A DNA stretch of 64,000 bases from Planctomycetota bacterium (lineage in GTDB: Bacteria; Planctomycetota; UBA1135; GCA-002686595): NCBI GenBank assembly GCA_030746555.1, contig JASLMK010000076.1, forward strand, positions 1 through 64,000. The letters are read 5' to 3'. Position 1 is the first letter of the stretch. The number at the start of each line of letters is the position of its first letter. Both the position numbers and the translations under genes were made by a program. The notes under the pieces were generated by a model that saw only the letters and a list, made by a program, of their open reading frames with translations, searched no databases and was not told the DNA's origin. Positions 34,674-42,626 of the stretch are shown in pieces.

Positions 34674-36181
34674 GCACACACGAGACCCTCTTCGCCACTC
34701 TGGCCGTCACCCTGCTCGGATCGGTCGCGCCCGCCGATCCCGCCCAGCCGTGGACAGCCGACGACGAGCCCGAAGAGAGCGAGAAGGCTCCGGTCGAGAT
34801 AGAGGACTACTACTTCGCCGTGACCGGCGGGGACGTCCACGCGGCCGGCGGCGAGGTGCTGCGCGGCGCGACCCTCCTGGCGAAGAACGGGAAGATCACC
34901 CACATCGGTTACGACGTGGAGATCCCCGGCGTCGACTACTTCGCGGACATGCCGCAGGAAGACCGCAACTTCGTCACCGAGACCCTCGACGCCACCGGCC
35001 TACGCGTCTACCCGGGGCTCGTCGCGATCAGCTCCTCGGGCCTGATGGGCGCCAGCGGTGACTTCGCCGATACCGCGGATCCCTTCCATCAGAATCTCGT
35101 GCTGGCCTTGGGGGGCGGCATCACCAGCACGGGCGCCTCGCGCGGCGTCGTGAAGCTCAAGCGCTACGTCGAGCACGACCCGCCGCGGGACTACGACTTC
35201 GGGGGGATCGTCCTTGGCGAGAGCACCTACGTCTCGCTGAGCTGGTCGGGGCGCAGCCCATCCGGCAAGGCCTCCCTGCGCGAGAAGCTCACCGCCGCCG
35301 CCGACTACCTGCGGGTCTATCGCCAGTGGGAGGCCGACGTGAAGAAGGACAAGGAGCTCGAGGAGCCGCGGAAGACGGGCGTGGATTCCTCGATCCTGGC
35401 GATTCTCAAGGGCGAGGTCCGGGCGCGCTTCGGGGCCGACGACCGGGACGACCTGCTGGGGATCGCGCGCCTGGCCCAGGAGTTCGGCTTCCGCCCGGTG
35501 ATCAAGGGCTGCCGTGAGGGCTGGACCGTGGCCGACGAGCTCGGTCGGGCCGGCGCTTCGGCGATCATCACGCCCCGCTCACGGCGGGACAAGAACGAGG
35601 ACCTCGTCCGAGAAGGGGGCTCGAGCATCGAGAACGCCGCGCTCCTGCACGCCGCGGGCATCCCGATCGTCATCGAGCCTCAAAGCGGCGGCGTGAACCT
35701 CAGCGGGATCGTCGGGCGGGACATCCTCCACCTCCCCGTGGAGGCTGCCTTCGCCGTGCGCGGTGGCCTGTCCGAAGCGGCGGCCCTGGACGCGATCACG
35801 ATCGAGCCCGCACGCATGATGGGGATCGGCCACCGGGTCGGTTCGCTGGCCGTCGGCAAGGACTGCGACCTGATCGTGACCGACGGCGACGTATTGCACT
35901 ACCAGACCTTCGTCCAGTACGCCGTCGTGGACGGCGAGCTCGTCTACGACAAGGAGAAGGAGTTGTTCTACGCCCACATTCGTCCGCGGGCGCAGGGTGA
36001 GGTCGCCCCCCCCGAGAAGCTCGATGCCGGCGAGAACCCCGAGGAGCAGGAAGACGAGGGCGACGGTGGCGAAGATCCCGGCGAAGAAGGGGAGGGGGAA
36101 GACAGCGGGGATGACGGGGGCGACGAAGAGGCGGACGAGGAGGAAGAAGGCGACGAGGCCGAAGGAGACGGAGGCGCCTGA
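34670..36181 (+). CDS. Amidohydrolase-family protein 10 (metal motif lost), long acidic tail, exported
   Basis: The 503-residue product begins with a likely signal peptide (TLFATLAVTLLGSVAPA). The scaffold is recognisable (GATLLAKNGKITHIGYD ... VGSLAVGKDCDLIVTDGD). At the metal site it reads YPGLVAISSSGLMG; late ligand positions also lack His. The last 55 residues are nearly all Asp, Glu and Gly, forming an acidic tail like that of protein 4. It is the last family member of the array, and the next gene begins 18 bases later, so the transcript may include the small membrane protein. Confidence 0.84.
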   Translation: MSTHETLFATLAVTLLGSVAPADPAQPWTADDEPEESEKAPVEIEDYYFAVTGGDVHAAGGEVLRGATLLAKNGKITHIGYDVEIPGVDYFADMPQEDRNFVTETLDATGLRVYPGLVAISSSGLMGASGDFADTADPFHQNLVLALGGGITSTGASRGVVKLKRYVEHDPPRDYDFGGIVLGESTYVSLSWSGRSPSGKASLREKLTAAADYLRVYRQWEADVKKDKELEEPRKTGVDSSILAILKGEVRARFGADDRDDLLGIARLAQEFGFRPVIKGCREGWTVADELGRAGASAIITPRSRRDKNEDLVREGGSSIENAALLHAAGIPIVIEPQSGGVNLSGIVGRDILHLPVEAAFAVRGGLSEAAALDAITIEPARMMGIGHRVGSLAVGKDCDLIVTDGDVLHYQTFVQYAVVDGELVYDKEKELFYAHIRPRAQGEVAPPEKLDAGENPEEQEDEGDGGEDPGEEGEGEDSGDDGGDEEADEEEEGDEAEGDGGA

Positions 36182-36199
36182 GCGCCCCGTCGATCCCCC

Positions 36200-36559
36200 G
36201 TGAAGCTCGGGTCCTTCGAGCCTCCCGGCGCGGTGGTCCCACCGAGCGTCGTCGCGGCCACGGTTGCGCTCGGGTTGTTCAGCATCTGGTACGTGTGGCT
36301 GGTCTGCACCTTGCGCTTTCCCACCATCGCGTCGGGTGAGCCGTGGCGCCTGCTCTCCGCGCGCGAGCTCGGCCTCTTCTCGATCATCGATGCCTGCCTC
36401 GTCTTGGGCCTGGTATTCGACGCGTGGCGCCTGCGAAGCGCTCCCCCGGGCCTGCTCTTGGCCCAGCGGCTCGGCCTGGGCCTGACCCTGCTCGTCGTCG
36501 TCCTGTTCCAGGTCTGGGTCGTCCTGGCCTACGGGCCGATCCGGGCCGGGCAGGGCTGA
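36200..36559 (+). CDS. Small integral membrane protein, unknown
   Basis: From GTG 36200 the product has 119 residues and three predicted membrane helices: VVAATVALGLFSIWYVWLV, LGLFSIIDACLVLGLVF and LGLTLLVVVLFQVWVV. There are no recognisable catalytic motifs. It follows the amidohydrolase array by 18 bases on the same strand and could be its last gene. It converges on the SGNH hydrolase gene with about 100 bases between. I do not recognise the family. Confidence 0.65.
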   Translation: MKLGSFEPPGAVVPPSVVAATVALGLFSIWYVWLVCTLRFPTIASGEPWRLLSARELGLFSIIDACLVLGLVFDAWRLRSAPPGLLLAQRLGLGLTLLVVVLFQVWVVLAYGPIRAGQG

Positions 36560-36664
36560 GTCTCCCGCACGAACGGCGCCCCTGGGTCTGGCGAGCAACC
36601 CGCCACAACCCTGGGTCGGTCCTGGCGACCGGGCCGCTGCGCCCCGAGCGGGACAGCTCAGCCC

Positions 36665-37618
36665 TCAGGGGCGCCATCCCCTCAGCCTCTTCGAGAGCGC
36701 CGCGGCGACCTCGGCATGGCCCACGGCAGTCCAGTGGCCGTCCTCCTCGAAGCGATCGAGCCCGCTCCCGCCCGTAGAGGAGTCCAGATCGAGGTGGGTG
36801 ATTCCCGCGTGTGCGCTGGTGAAGTCGCTCAGGCGCTTGCGGGGCACTTCTCCCTCCGAGACGATCAGGAGCGTGGCGGGACCGGCGGCCTCCTTCATGG
36901 CGGAGAGGAGGGCGAGGGTCAGGCTCCACTCTTGTCCGGGCGATGCCTCCCGTCTGGCGTGGTTGCGCTCCCAGCGCAGCTTCGCGACTCCGCGCCAGAG
37001 CTGGCTGTGTCGTGCGATCCAGGAGGGCTCGACGGGCGGGATGAGGGGGCCGAGCTCCTCTCCGGTCAGGACGAACCGGGGTTTGGGCTTGCCGTAGGAG
37101 AGCGCCCCGGCGTTCTCGTACAGGTCGTTGGCGCAGAACACGCACACGACGAGATCCGGGCGCACCTCGTCCACCAGGCGGCGGAGCACCAAGAGCTCCT
37201 GGTCGGTTCCGTATCCGCTGACGGCGGCGTTGACGACCAACCAGTGGGGGAACTCGGCGGCCAATCGGGCGCTGAACCTCTCGTGTTCCTCGACGCCCCA
37301 GCCGAAGGCGAACGAGTCTCCCAGCACCAGCACGCGCGCAGCGGCACTTGCTTCCAGGGACCACTCCTCTCCGCGGAACCCCCGAGAGTGGATCCGTACC
37401 TCGACATCGAACTCCTCGGAGCGGTGGCGGACGCTCGCGTCCGGCACGTACGCCCAGCCCAATTCGGGATCCCAGGCTACGTAGGCGGGATGGGTGGTCG
37501 GCCCCAGGTGAGGAGCCCGTATCCAGCGGTAGGCCAGCTCCCCACAGACCGGCGCGGCGGCCAGGCCCAACCCGATCGCGCAGAGGGCGCGGCGGACTCT
37601 CCTGCGGGTGGTCTCCAT
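36665..37618 (-). CDS. SGNH/GDSL-type hydrolase, membrane-anchored or exported
   Basis: ATG 37618 gives 317 residues with an N-terminal hydrophobic segment after basic residues (RRALCAIGLGLAAAPVCG). SGNH block I is VLVLGDSFAFGWG with the catalytic Ser, block III is VFCANDLYE with Asn, and block V is DGHWTAVGHAEVA, which carries the Asp and His. Such enzymes hydrolyse esters or remove or add acyl groups on envelope polysaccharides. A domain of about 60 residues before block I (DPELGWAYVPD) is typical of SGNH proteins linked to exopolysaccharide modification. It stands alone between convergent and divergent neighbours. Confidence 0.88.
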   Translation of the reverse strand: METTRRRVRRALCAIGLGLAAAPVCGELAYRWIRAPHLGPTTHPAYVAWDPELGWAYVPDASVRHRSEEFDVEVRIHSRGFRGEEWSLEASAAARVLVLGDSFAFGWGVEEHERFSARLAAEFPHWLVVNAAVSGYGTDQELLVLRRLVDEVRPDLVVCVFCANDLYENAGALSYGKPKPRFVLTGEELGPLIPPVEPSWIARHSQLWRGVAKLRWERNHARREASPGQEWSLTLALLSAMKEAAGPATLLIVSEGEVPRKRLSDFTSAHAGITHLDLDSSTGGSGLDRFEEDGHWTAVGHAEVAAALSKRLRGWRP

Positions 37619-37783
37619 CGAATTCGGCCCCTGGCGGGTGGAGCTTGCGGCAGGGCAACCGCCCGCTGTCGACCCCGGGTGCACCTATGCTAACCTTGTG
37701 CCGCGCAGCGGTTTGCAGTCCGTCCTGTGCGGGCTGGTCGAGCGGCTCGAGACGCCTCAGCCCCGACGCCCCGCGCGCGCCCC

Positions 37784-38851
37784 ATGAGCCTCCGCGATCT
37801 CCTCAAGCACGTCGCTCCCGGGCGCAACGACGTGCGCCACTTGACCTTCGACGAGTGCCGCGAGGCGATGGACGCCTGCCTCTCGGGCAGCGAGGACGAG
37901 GTCACCGTCGGGGCCTTCTGGGTGGCCCTGCGGGCGAAGGGGGCGACGGTCGAGGAGCTGCGCGGCTTCGCCAGCGCGGCTCGAGCTCGCGCCAACCTCC
38001 CCTGCGAGAACGTCGGCGGCCTGGTCTGGATCAGCCCGCCGCTCGGAGGGTACGAGAGCAACCCCCCGCTAGAGGTGGCCGCCGGCCTCGTCGCCGCCGG
38101 CGCCGGGGCGAGCGTGATGATCTGCACCGACCGGTGCGTTCCCCCCAAGCGCGGCCTGACCGCGTCCAGCGTCCTCGAGGGCCTGGGGCTCTCCATGACC
38201 TGGGATCCGGCGGAGGCGGAGTCGTGGGTGGAGCAGACGCGCTTCGCCGTGTGCAGCGTGAGCGGCATGCTCCCCGAGCTGCTCGCCCTGCGGCGGGTGC
38301 GCGATGAGATCGCCGTGCGCACGCCGCTCTCGACCGTCGAAAAGCTGATCTCCCCCCCTAGCGCCTCGGTCATGGCGGGGACCCAAAGCGGTCCGGTGCT
38401 GGGCATCGCCGTCGAGGTGCTCCAGGAGCTCGGGCACAAGCGGGCGCTGGCCGTCCAGGGGATGGAGGGAGGCGTGGTCCCCTCGGTGCGGCGCAAGACG
38501 CGCGCCATCGAGCTCAGCGAGGGCTACCTGATCTCGGTCCACGTCGAACCCGAGGACTTCGGGCTGGAGTGCGACGGCGAGCCTGAGCTTCCCCTGTTCA
38601 GTCCGCCCCCCGAAGGCAAGGGGCAAGGCGACAACGAGGCCTTGGTGCGGGCGGCCGCCGAGATGACCGCCCTCGTCCTGGCCGGCGAGCCCAGCCCCGC
38701 GCGCAGCGCCACCCTGATCGCCGGGGCGTTGATCCTCAAGGCTGCCGGGCGCTGCATGACCCTGGCCGAGGGTGTCGACGCCGCCACCATCTCCCTCGAC
38801 ACGGGCAAGGCGCGCGAGGCCCTCGAACGGCTGCGGGAGCTGAGCGGCTAG
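37784..38851 (+). CDS. Anthranilate phosphoribosyltransferase-like protein (TrpD2/YbiB type)
   Basis: From ATG 37784 the product has 355 residues. The N-terminal helical domain is that of glycosyltransferase family 3 (MDACLSGSEDEVTVGAFWVALRAKG). The Gly-rich PRPP loop of true TrpD is replaced (GAGASVMICTDR), as in YbiB-like proteins that bind nucleic acid instead. LEGLGLSM and the dimer-helix segment PLSTVEKLI follow the family order. It is therefore better not called trpD. Function is uncertain: either a PRPP-dependent transferase of unknown acceptor or a nucleic-acid-binding relative. The MOSC gene follows by five bases. Confidence 0.8.
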   Translation: MSLRDLLKHVAPGRNDVRHLTFDECREAMDACLSGSEDEVTVGAFWVALRAKGATVEELRGFASAARARANLPCENVGGLVWISPPLGGYESNPPLEVAAGLVAAGAGASVMICTDRCVPPKRGLTASSVLEGLGLSMTWDPAEAESWVEQTRFAVCSVSGMLPELLALRRVRDEIAVRTPLSTVEKLISPPSASVMAGTQSGPVLGIAVEVLQELGHKRALAVQGMEGGVVPSVRRKTRAIELSEGYLISVHVEPEDFGLECDGEPELPLFSPPPEGKGQGDNEALVRAAAEMTALVLAGEPSPARSATLIAGALILKAAGRCMTLAEGVDAATISLDTGKAREALERLRELSG

Positions 38852-38856
38852 ACACG

Positions 38857-39393
38857 ATGGACTTGTCCTGGCGATTCGACCGCTGGTTCGCGCGCCTCCC
38901 CGACTCCCCGCGAGAGGAGGGTCGGGTCTGCGGCATCGTCATCAGGCCGACCGCCGACGGCCACGGCGGTCGTCGACGCCTCGAGGAGGTCGAGTTGTCC
39001 GTCGAGGGCGGCCTGGCCGGCGACCGCTGGGCAGAGGGCGAGGAGCGCACCCCCGACAACCAGGTCAGCCTGATGAACGTCCACGTCCTGCGCTCCTTGG
39101 CCGGGGACGACCTCGACAGCATGGCGCGGTCGGGAGACAACCTCCACGTCGACCTCGAGCTCTCCGAGGAGAACCTCCCGGTGGGGACGCGCCTGTCGGT
39201 CGGCGGAGCGATCCTGGAGGTCTCCCCGATGCCCCATCGGCCCTGCGAGCACTTCGTCGAGCGCTTCGGCGCCACCGGCGCCAAGAAGGTGGCCCGGGCC
39301 GGCCGGATCGGCTTGCGTGGCAGGGGCGCCTTGTGTCGCGTTGCCTCCGACGGGCTCGTCCGAAGCGGCGACGTGATCCGCGTCTTGCGCTGA
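38857..39393 (+). CDS. MOSC-domain protein
   Basis: The 178-residue product is a single MOSC domain. Recognisable elements are GLAGDRW, the strand LMNVHVL, the segment NLPVGTRLSVGGAILEVS and the conserved Cys in RPCEHFVERFG. MOSC domains bind the molybdenum cofactor or transfer its sulfur, and free-standing ones often act on hydroxylated bases or nitrogen compounds. It lies five bases after the TrpD2-like gene. The molybdoenzyme locus 5 kb downstream may be coincidental. Confidence 0.9.
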   Translation: MDLSWRFDRWFARLPDSPREEGRVCGIVIRPTADGHGGRRRLEEVELSVEGGLAGDRWAEGEERTPDNQVSLMNVHVLRSLAGDDLDSMARSGDNLHVDLELSEENLPVGTRLSVGGAILEVSPMPHRPCEHFVERFGATGAKKVARAGRIGLRGRGALCRVASDGLVRSGDVIRVLR

Positions 39394-39398
39394 CCGGC

Positions 39399-40460
39399 TC
39401 AGTCGACCGTCGGCACGACGTCGATGATCACGACCTCGGGCGGGCAGAGCAGGCGCAGGCGGGGTGCGCGCCCGCGCTCGAGGCCGATGCCGCGGGAGAC
39501 GACCAGGGTCGTGTGGGCGCGCACGACGTGGGCCCCCGAGGTCCACGCGCGCGGGATGCGCGAGAGGGTCAAGAGGGGGCCGATCCCTGGCAGGCGCACC
39601 TGTCCGCCGTGGCAGTGCCCAGCGACGAGCAGATCGGCGTCCACCGCGCCCAGGGCGAAGTCGGGGGCGTGGCCGAGGACCACGTGGAAGCCCTCGGTGG
39701 GCTTGACGAGGACGTCGAGCGCGGCGGAGCGCTCAAAGGGCAGGCAGGTGACCGTGATGCCGGCCGTCTCGAAGTCCTGCTGCTCGCGGGCGACGTGGAC
39801 GTCGAGTCCCTCGAAGATCTCCGCCCAGTGCCGGTCATCGGTGTTGCCGCCGACAGCGAACACGCCCAGGGGCGCGGCCAAGCCCTCCTCGGCGAACAGC
39901 TCCCGCAGCTTCCCCCGTTCGACCGCGGCCCGCTCGGGATCGTCGATCTGGATGTAGTCCCCCGGCAGCAGGATCAGGTCGGGGTCCTGGTCCAGGGCCA
40001 TGGCGACGGCCCGGCGTTCGTGCTCGCCCACGGCGTCTGTCTGGATGTCGGCCAGGACGGCGATGCGGAAGGGCTCGACCGCCGTGCGAGAGACGACCTC
40101 GTGGCGGGTGAGCACGAGGCGGCCGGGCTCGATCAGGTAGGCGTCGGCGCCGACGCCCAACACGCCCACCGCCGAAAGGAACGAGGCGGCGGCGGAGCGC
40201 GGGCTCTTGGAGCGCAGGCAGAAGGCTGCGGCGGTGAGTTGGAGCGGCAGGTGCACGAACACGCCCCACGCCAACAGGCCCAAGCCGCCGAAGAGGCCCA
40301 AGTCGCCCATCCACGCCCCCAGGGCGGCGAACACGCAGGCCGCGGCACAGGTCATGCAGAGCCCAAGGACGCAGCTCGTCCCCGAGGGCACCTGGCGCAG
40401 TTGCACCAAGCCCAGGATGACCACGTGGGCCAGGAGGAGGTTGTAGATGATCTCGGGCAA
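39399..40460 (-). CDS. Membrane-anchored calcineurin-like metallophosphoesterase
   Basis: The 353-residue product has four or five N-terminal membrane helices (residues 1-115), then a metallophosphoesterase domain. Motifs in order: VLADIQTD (in place of the usual D-x-H), LLPGDYIQ, GNTDDRHW, LGHAP and GHCHGGQVRLPG. This layout matches the YkuE/YaeI group, membrane-bound phosphoesterases that act on lipid or UDP-linked substrates. The first motif lacks the usual His (ADIQ rather than SDIH), which may alter one metal site. It converges on the MOSC gene, with five bases between. Confidence 0.87.
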   Translation of the reverse strand: MPEIIYNLLLAHVVILGLVQLRQVPSGTSCVLGLCMTCAAACVFAALGAWMGDLGLFGGLGLLAWGVFVHLPLQLTAAAFCLRSKSPRSAAASFLSAVGVLGVGADAYLIEPGRLVLTRHEVVSRTAVEPFRIAVLADIQTDAVGEHERRAVAMALDQDPDLILLPGDYIQIDDPERAAVERGKLRELFAEEGLAAPLGVFAVGGNTDDRHWAEIFEGLDVHVAREQQDFETAGITVTCLPFERSAALDVLVKPTEGFHVVLGHAPDFALGAVDADLLVAGHCHGGQVRLPGIGPLLTLSRIPRAWTSGAHVVRAHTTLVVSRGIGLERGRAPRLRLLCPPEVVIIDVVPTVD

Positions 40461-40558
40461 GAACGGCCTCTTCTACCACCTTCGCCCAGGGGCGCGGGAG
40501 GGCAAGGGGGAACCCGCGGCGGCGCCCGCGAAGGCGCGGGAGAGGGCCTCCAGCCGGG

Positions 40559-41389
40559 CTAGGCTCGATCGAGCAACAGGCTCAAGCAACTTGCGGCCCC
40601 CTCGGCCTTCTGGAACTCGCCGATCGCGACGGAGGCGACCTCGAGGCCGTGGGCGCGAAGAGCGTTCGCCGTGCGCGGGAAGCCCGCGGGGTGCAATAGG
40701 GAGCCGCCGACGCGCACGGCATTCGCGGCCGCGGGCTCCTCGGAGGCGACGGGGATGAAGTCGAAGCCGGCGATGCGACCCAGATCGATCCAGTTGGGCT
40801 GCACCAACAGGGTCTTGGGAGCGACGAGGCTCATGGCGCTCTTGAGGTGCAGGCAGCCGTTGACCTCGACGGCCTTGACCCGCAGCCCCAAGGGCAGGAC
40901 ACGGTGGGCGAGCTCCTTGAGCCCTGCGTGGTTCGTGCGTGCCGAGACGCCCACGAAGAGCGTGTCGTCGGTCACGACCACGTCCCCGCCGTCGAGGGTT
41001 GCGGGAGCTTCGAGCCGGAAGAGCTGTCGGTGTGGCGCGAGGGCCTCGGCCATCGAGTCGACCTCGCCCCGGCGCGAGGTGGCGCCGGGCCGCGTGAGGA
41101 TCGCCACTTCGTCGAGGACGATGGCCGTGTCCTCGACGAAGCAGGCGTCGGGGAACCCGGAGAGGGGCTCGAGCACCTCAACCTCGACCCCCAAGGCGCG
41201 CAAGCGCTCGACGTAGGCCGCGTGCTCGACGAGGGCGCGCTCGACGTCGATGGACGCACGCTCCAGGTGGGTCAGTTCGCAGTCGACGAGCGAAGCGTCA
41301 GGTTTCCGCGTGATGGCCAGCGCCGGCGGGCGCGCTTCCCGCGGCGTGCCGTTGGCAGACAGCGCTCCGTTGGTCGAGCCCGCTCCCAT
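40559..41389 (-). CDS. Dimethylarginine dimethylaminohydrolase-like amidinotransferase-fold enzyme
   Basis: The 276-residue product shows the guanidine-modifying fold: FVEDTAIV (substrate acid), LDGGDVV, the catalytic His in NGCLHLKSAMS and the C-terminal nucleophile Cys268 in GAASCLSLL. DDAH enzymes release dimethylamine from methylated arginine, giving citrulline; arginine deiminase-like activity is a less likely alternative. The first 20 residues are low-complexity and the true start may be slightly downstream. The SPFH gene ends upstream of it on the same strand 22 bases away, so the two may be co-transcribed. Confidence 0.9.
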   Translation of the reverse strand: MGAGSTNGALSANGTPREARPPALAITRKPDASLVDCELTHLERASIDVERALVEHAAYVERLRALGVEVEVLEPLSGFPDACFVEDTAIVLDEVAILTRPGATSRRGEVDSMAEALAPHRQLFRLEAPATLDGGDVVVTDDTLFVGVSARTNHAGLKELAHRVLPLGLRVKAVEVNGCLHLKSAMSLVAPKTLLVQPNWIDLGRIAGFDFIPVASEEPAAANAVRVGGSLLHPAGFPRTANALRAHGLEVASVAIGEFQKAEGAASCLSLLLDRA

Positions 41390-41411
41390 GCGTGTGAGGT
41401 CGGTGGGCCGC

Positions 41412-42536
41412 CTAGCGGGCCACGCCGCACTGGCCGCAGAACTTCGAGTCCACCGCGAGGGCGCTCCCGCAGCCGGTGCAGAAGCCCTCGGCGGACGAGG
41501 CCGCCGGGGCGGTCGAGAGCTCGCTCCCGCACTTTGCGCAGAACTTCCCCGGCGGCACGGTCTGGGAGCAGGCGCCGCACACGATGCCGGCGGCGGCCGG
41601 GGCGAGCATCTCGCCGCCCTTGTGGTCGGTCACGAGCATGCGGGCCAGGCCGATGCCGACCCCCAGGCCGGCGCCTCCCAACAGGCCGCCGGCTCCGCCG
41701 CCCTCGCCGTCCCCGCCGCCGCCGCCGCCCCCGGCGGCCATGCCCTCGCCCGCGCCCATCATCGCCTTGCCGGCGGCGAACTGCTGGTAAGAGCCCACGC
41801 CGCCCACCGTGCGCAGGTAGGCCGCGTCGGTGTAGAGCTTCTTGAGGTTGTCCGCGTCCTCCTCGTCGATCGCGATCACGAAGTTGCCCAGGCGCACGAT
41901 CTCGACCCCGTAGGCGCCGACGTGCTCGGCCAGCCCCGCAAGGACGTCGCGCTCGATCTCCTCGGTGTAGGCGCCCGAGGTGACGTCCAACAGCGGCCAC
42001 TTGTTCTTCACGAGCAGCTCGGCCACCCGGTCGCGGATGACCTTCAGGACCTGCTCCTTCATCCACGAACGCACCAAATAGGACTCGGCCCGACCCATCC
42101 CCACCAGGCCGACGATCAGCTTCTCGGGGTCGGTGACCCGAAAGGAGAACTCCCCGTGGACCATGGTCTCGGCGGGGACGCCGCTCTTGGGGTCCTCGAC
42201 GTGGCCGATGCGACCGCCGAACTTGACGCCGACGTGCTCGCGAACGTTGACGAAGAAGACCTCGGCGATGAACACGTTCCCGCCGGTGAAGCGGTCTACG
42301 AGGTCGGAGAGGAAGGGGAGGTTGGAGGAGTCGAGCGTGTGCCGACCGGCTTCGAGGGTCTGGACGACCTCGCCGTCGCGGAAGAACACGGCGCGCTCGT
42401 CCGCCTCGACGGTCAGCTGGGACTTGAGCGGGATGGTCGGGTCGGGGTGCTTCCAGACGACGTGCGCCTTCGCGTCGTCGGGCCGGGCGACCATCATCTC
42501 GCCCACGCCGCGCTTGAACCAGTCGATCACGCCCAT
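41412..42536 (-). CDS. SPFH-domain protein with C-terminal zinc ribbons (YdjI-like)
   Basis: The 374-residue product starts with MGVIDWFKRG, typical of the YdjI (virion-core-like) SPFH family, followed by an SPFH domain (residues 30-280). A Gly/Ala-rich linker follows, and then two zinc ribbons: CGACSQTVPPGKFCAKCG and CTGCGSALAVDSKFCGQCG. SPFH proteins form membrane-associated ring or cage assemblies. In Bacillus relatives, ydjI is linked to ydjG, a zinc-ribbon gene. The same pairing is seen here divergently, with 90 bases between the two starts. It may respond to membrane or phage stress; this is inference. Confidence 0.85.
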   Translation of the reverse strand: MGVIDWFKRGVGEMMVARPDDAKAHVVWKHPDPTIPLKSQLTVEADERAVFFRDGEVVQTLEAGRHTLDSSNLPFLSDLVDRFTGGNVFIAEVFFVNVREHVGVKFGGRIGHVEDPKSGVPAETMVHGEFSFRVTDPEKLIVGLVGMGRAESYLVRSWMKEQVLKVIRDRVAELLVKNKWPLLDVTSGAYTEEIERDVLAGLAEHVGAYGVEIVRLGNFVIAIDEEDADNLKKLYTDAAYLRTVGGVGSYQQFAAGKAMMGAGEGMAAGGGGGGGDGEGGGAGGLLGGAGLGVGIGLARMLVTDHKGGEMLAPAAAGIVCGACSQTVPPGKFCAKCGSELSTAPAASSAEGFCTGCGSALAVDSKFCGQCGVAR

Positions 42537-42626
42537 GGTGGTGTGCTCCTCTCCGTGGAAAAAGGGGGGCCGATGGAACTCCGAGGGCCCCTACGCACAG
42601 AATACGGGCGCATTCACCCGACCGCC

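Noticed and set aside
36716-37693. Long rightward frames opposite the SGNH hydrolase and similar long antisense frames elsewhere
   Set aside because: In very GC-rich DNA the complementary frames of real genes stay open. They lack motifs, ribosome sites and natural composition.
37784-38851. Calling the gene trpD (tryptophan synthesis)
   Set aside because: The Gly-rich PRPP loop typical of TrpD is not present and no other trp genes lie nearby.
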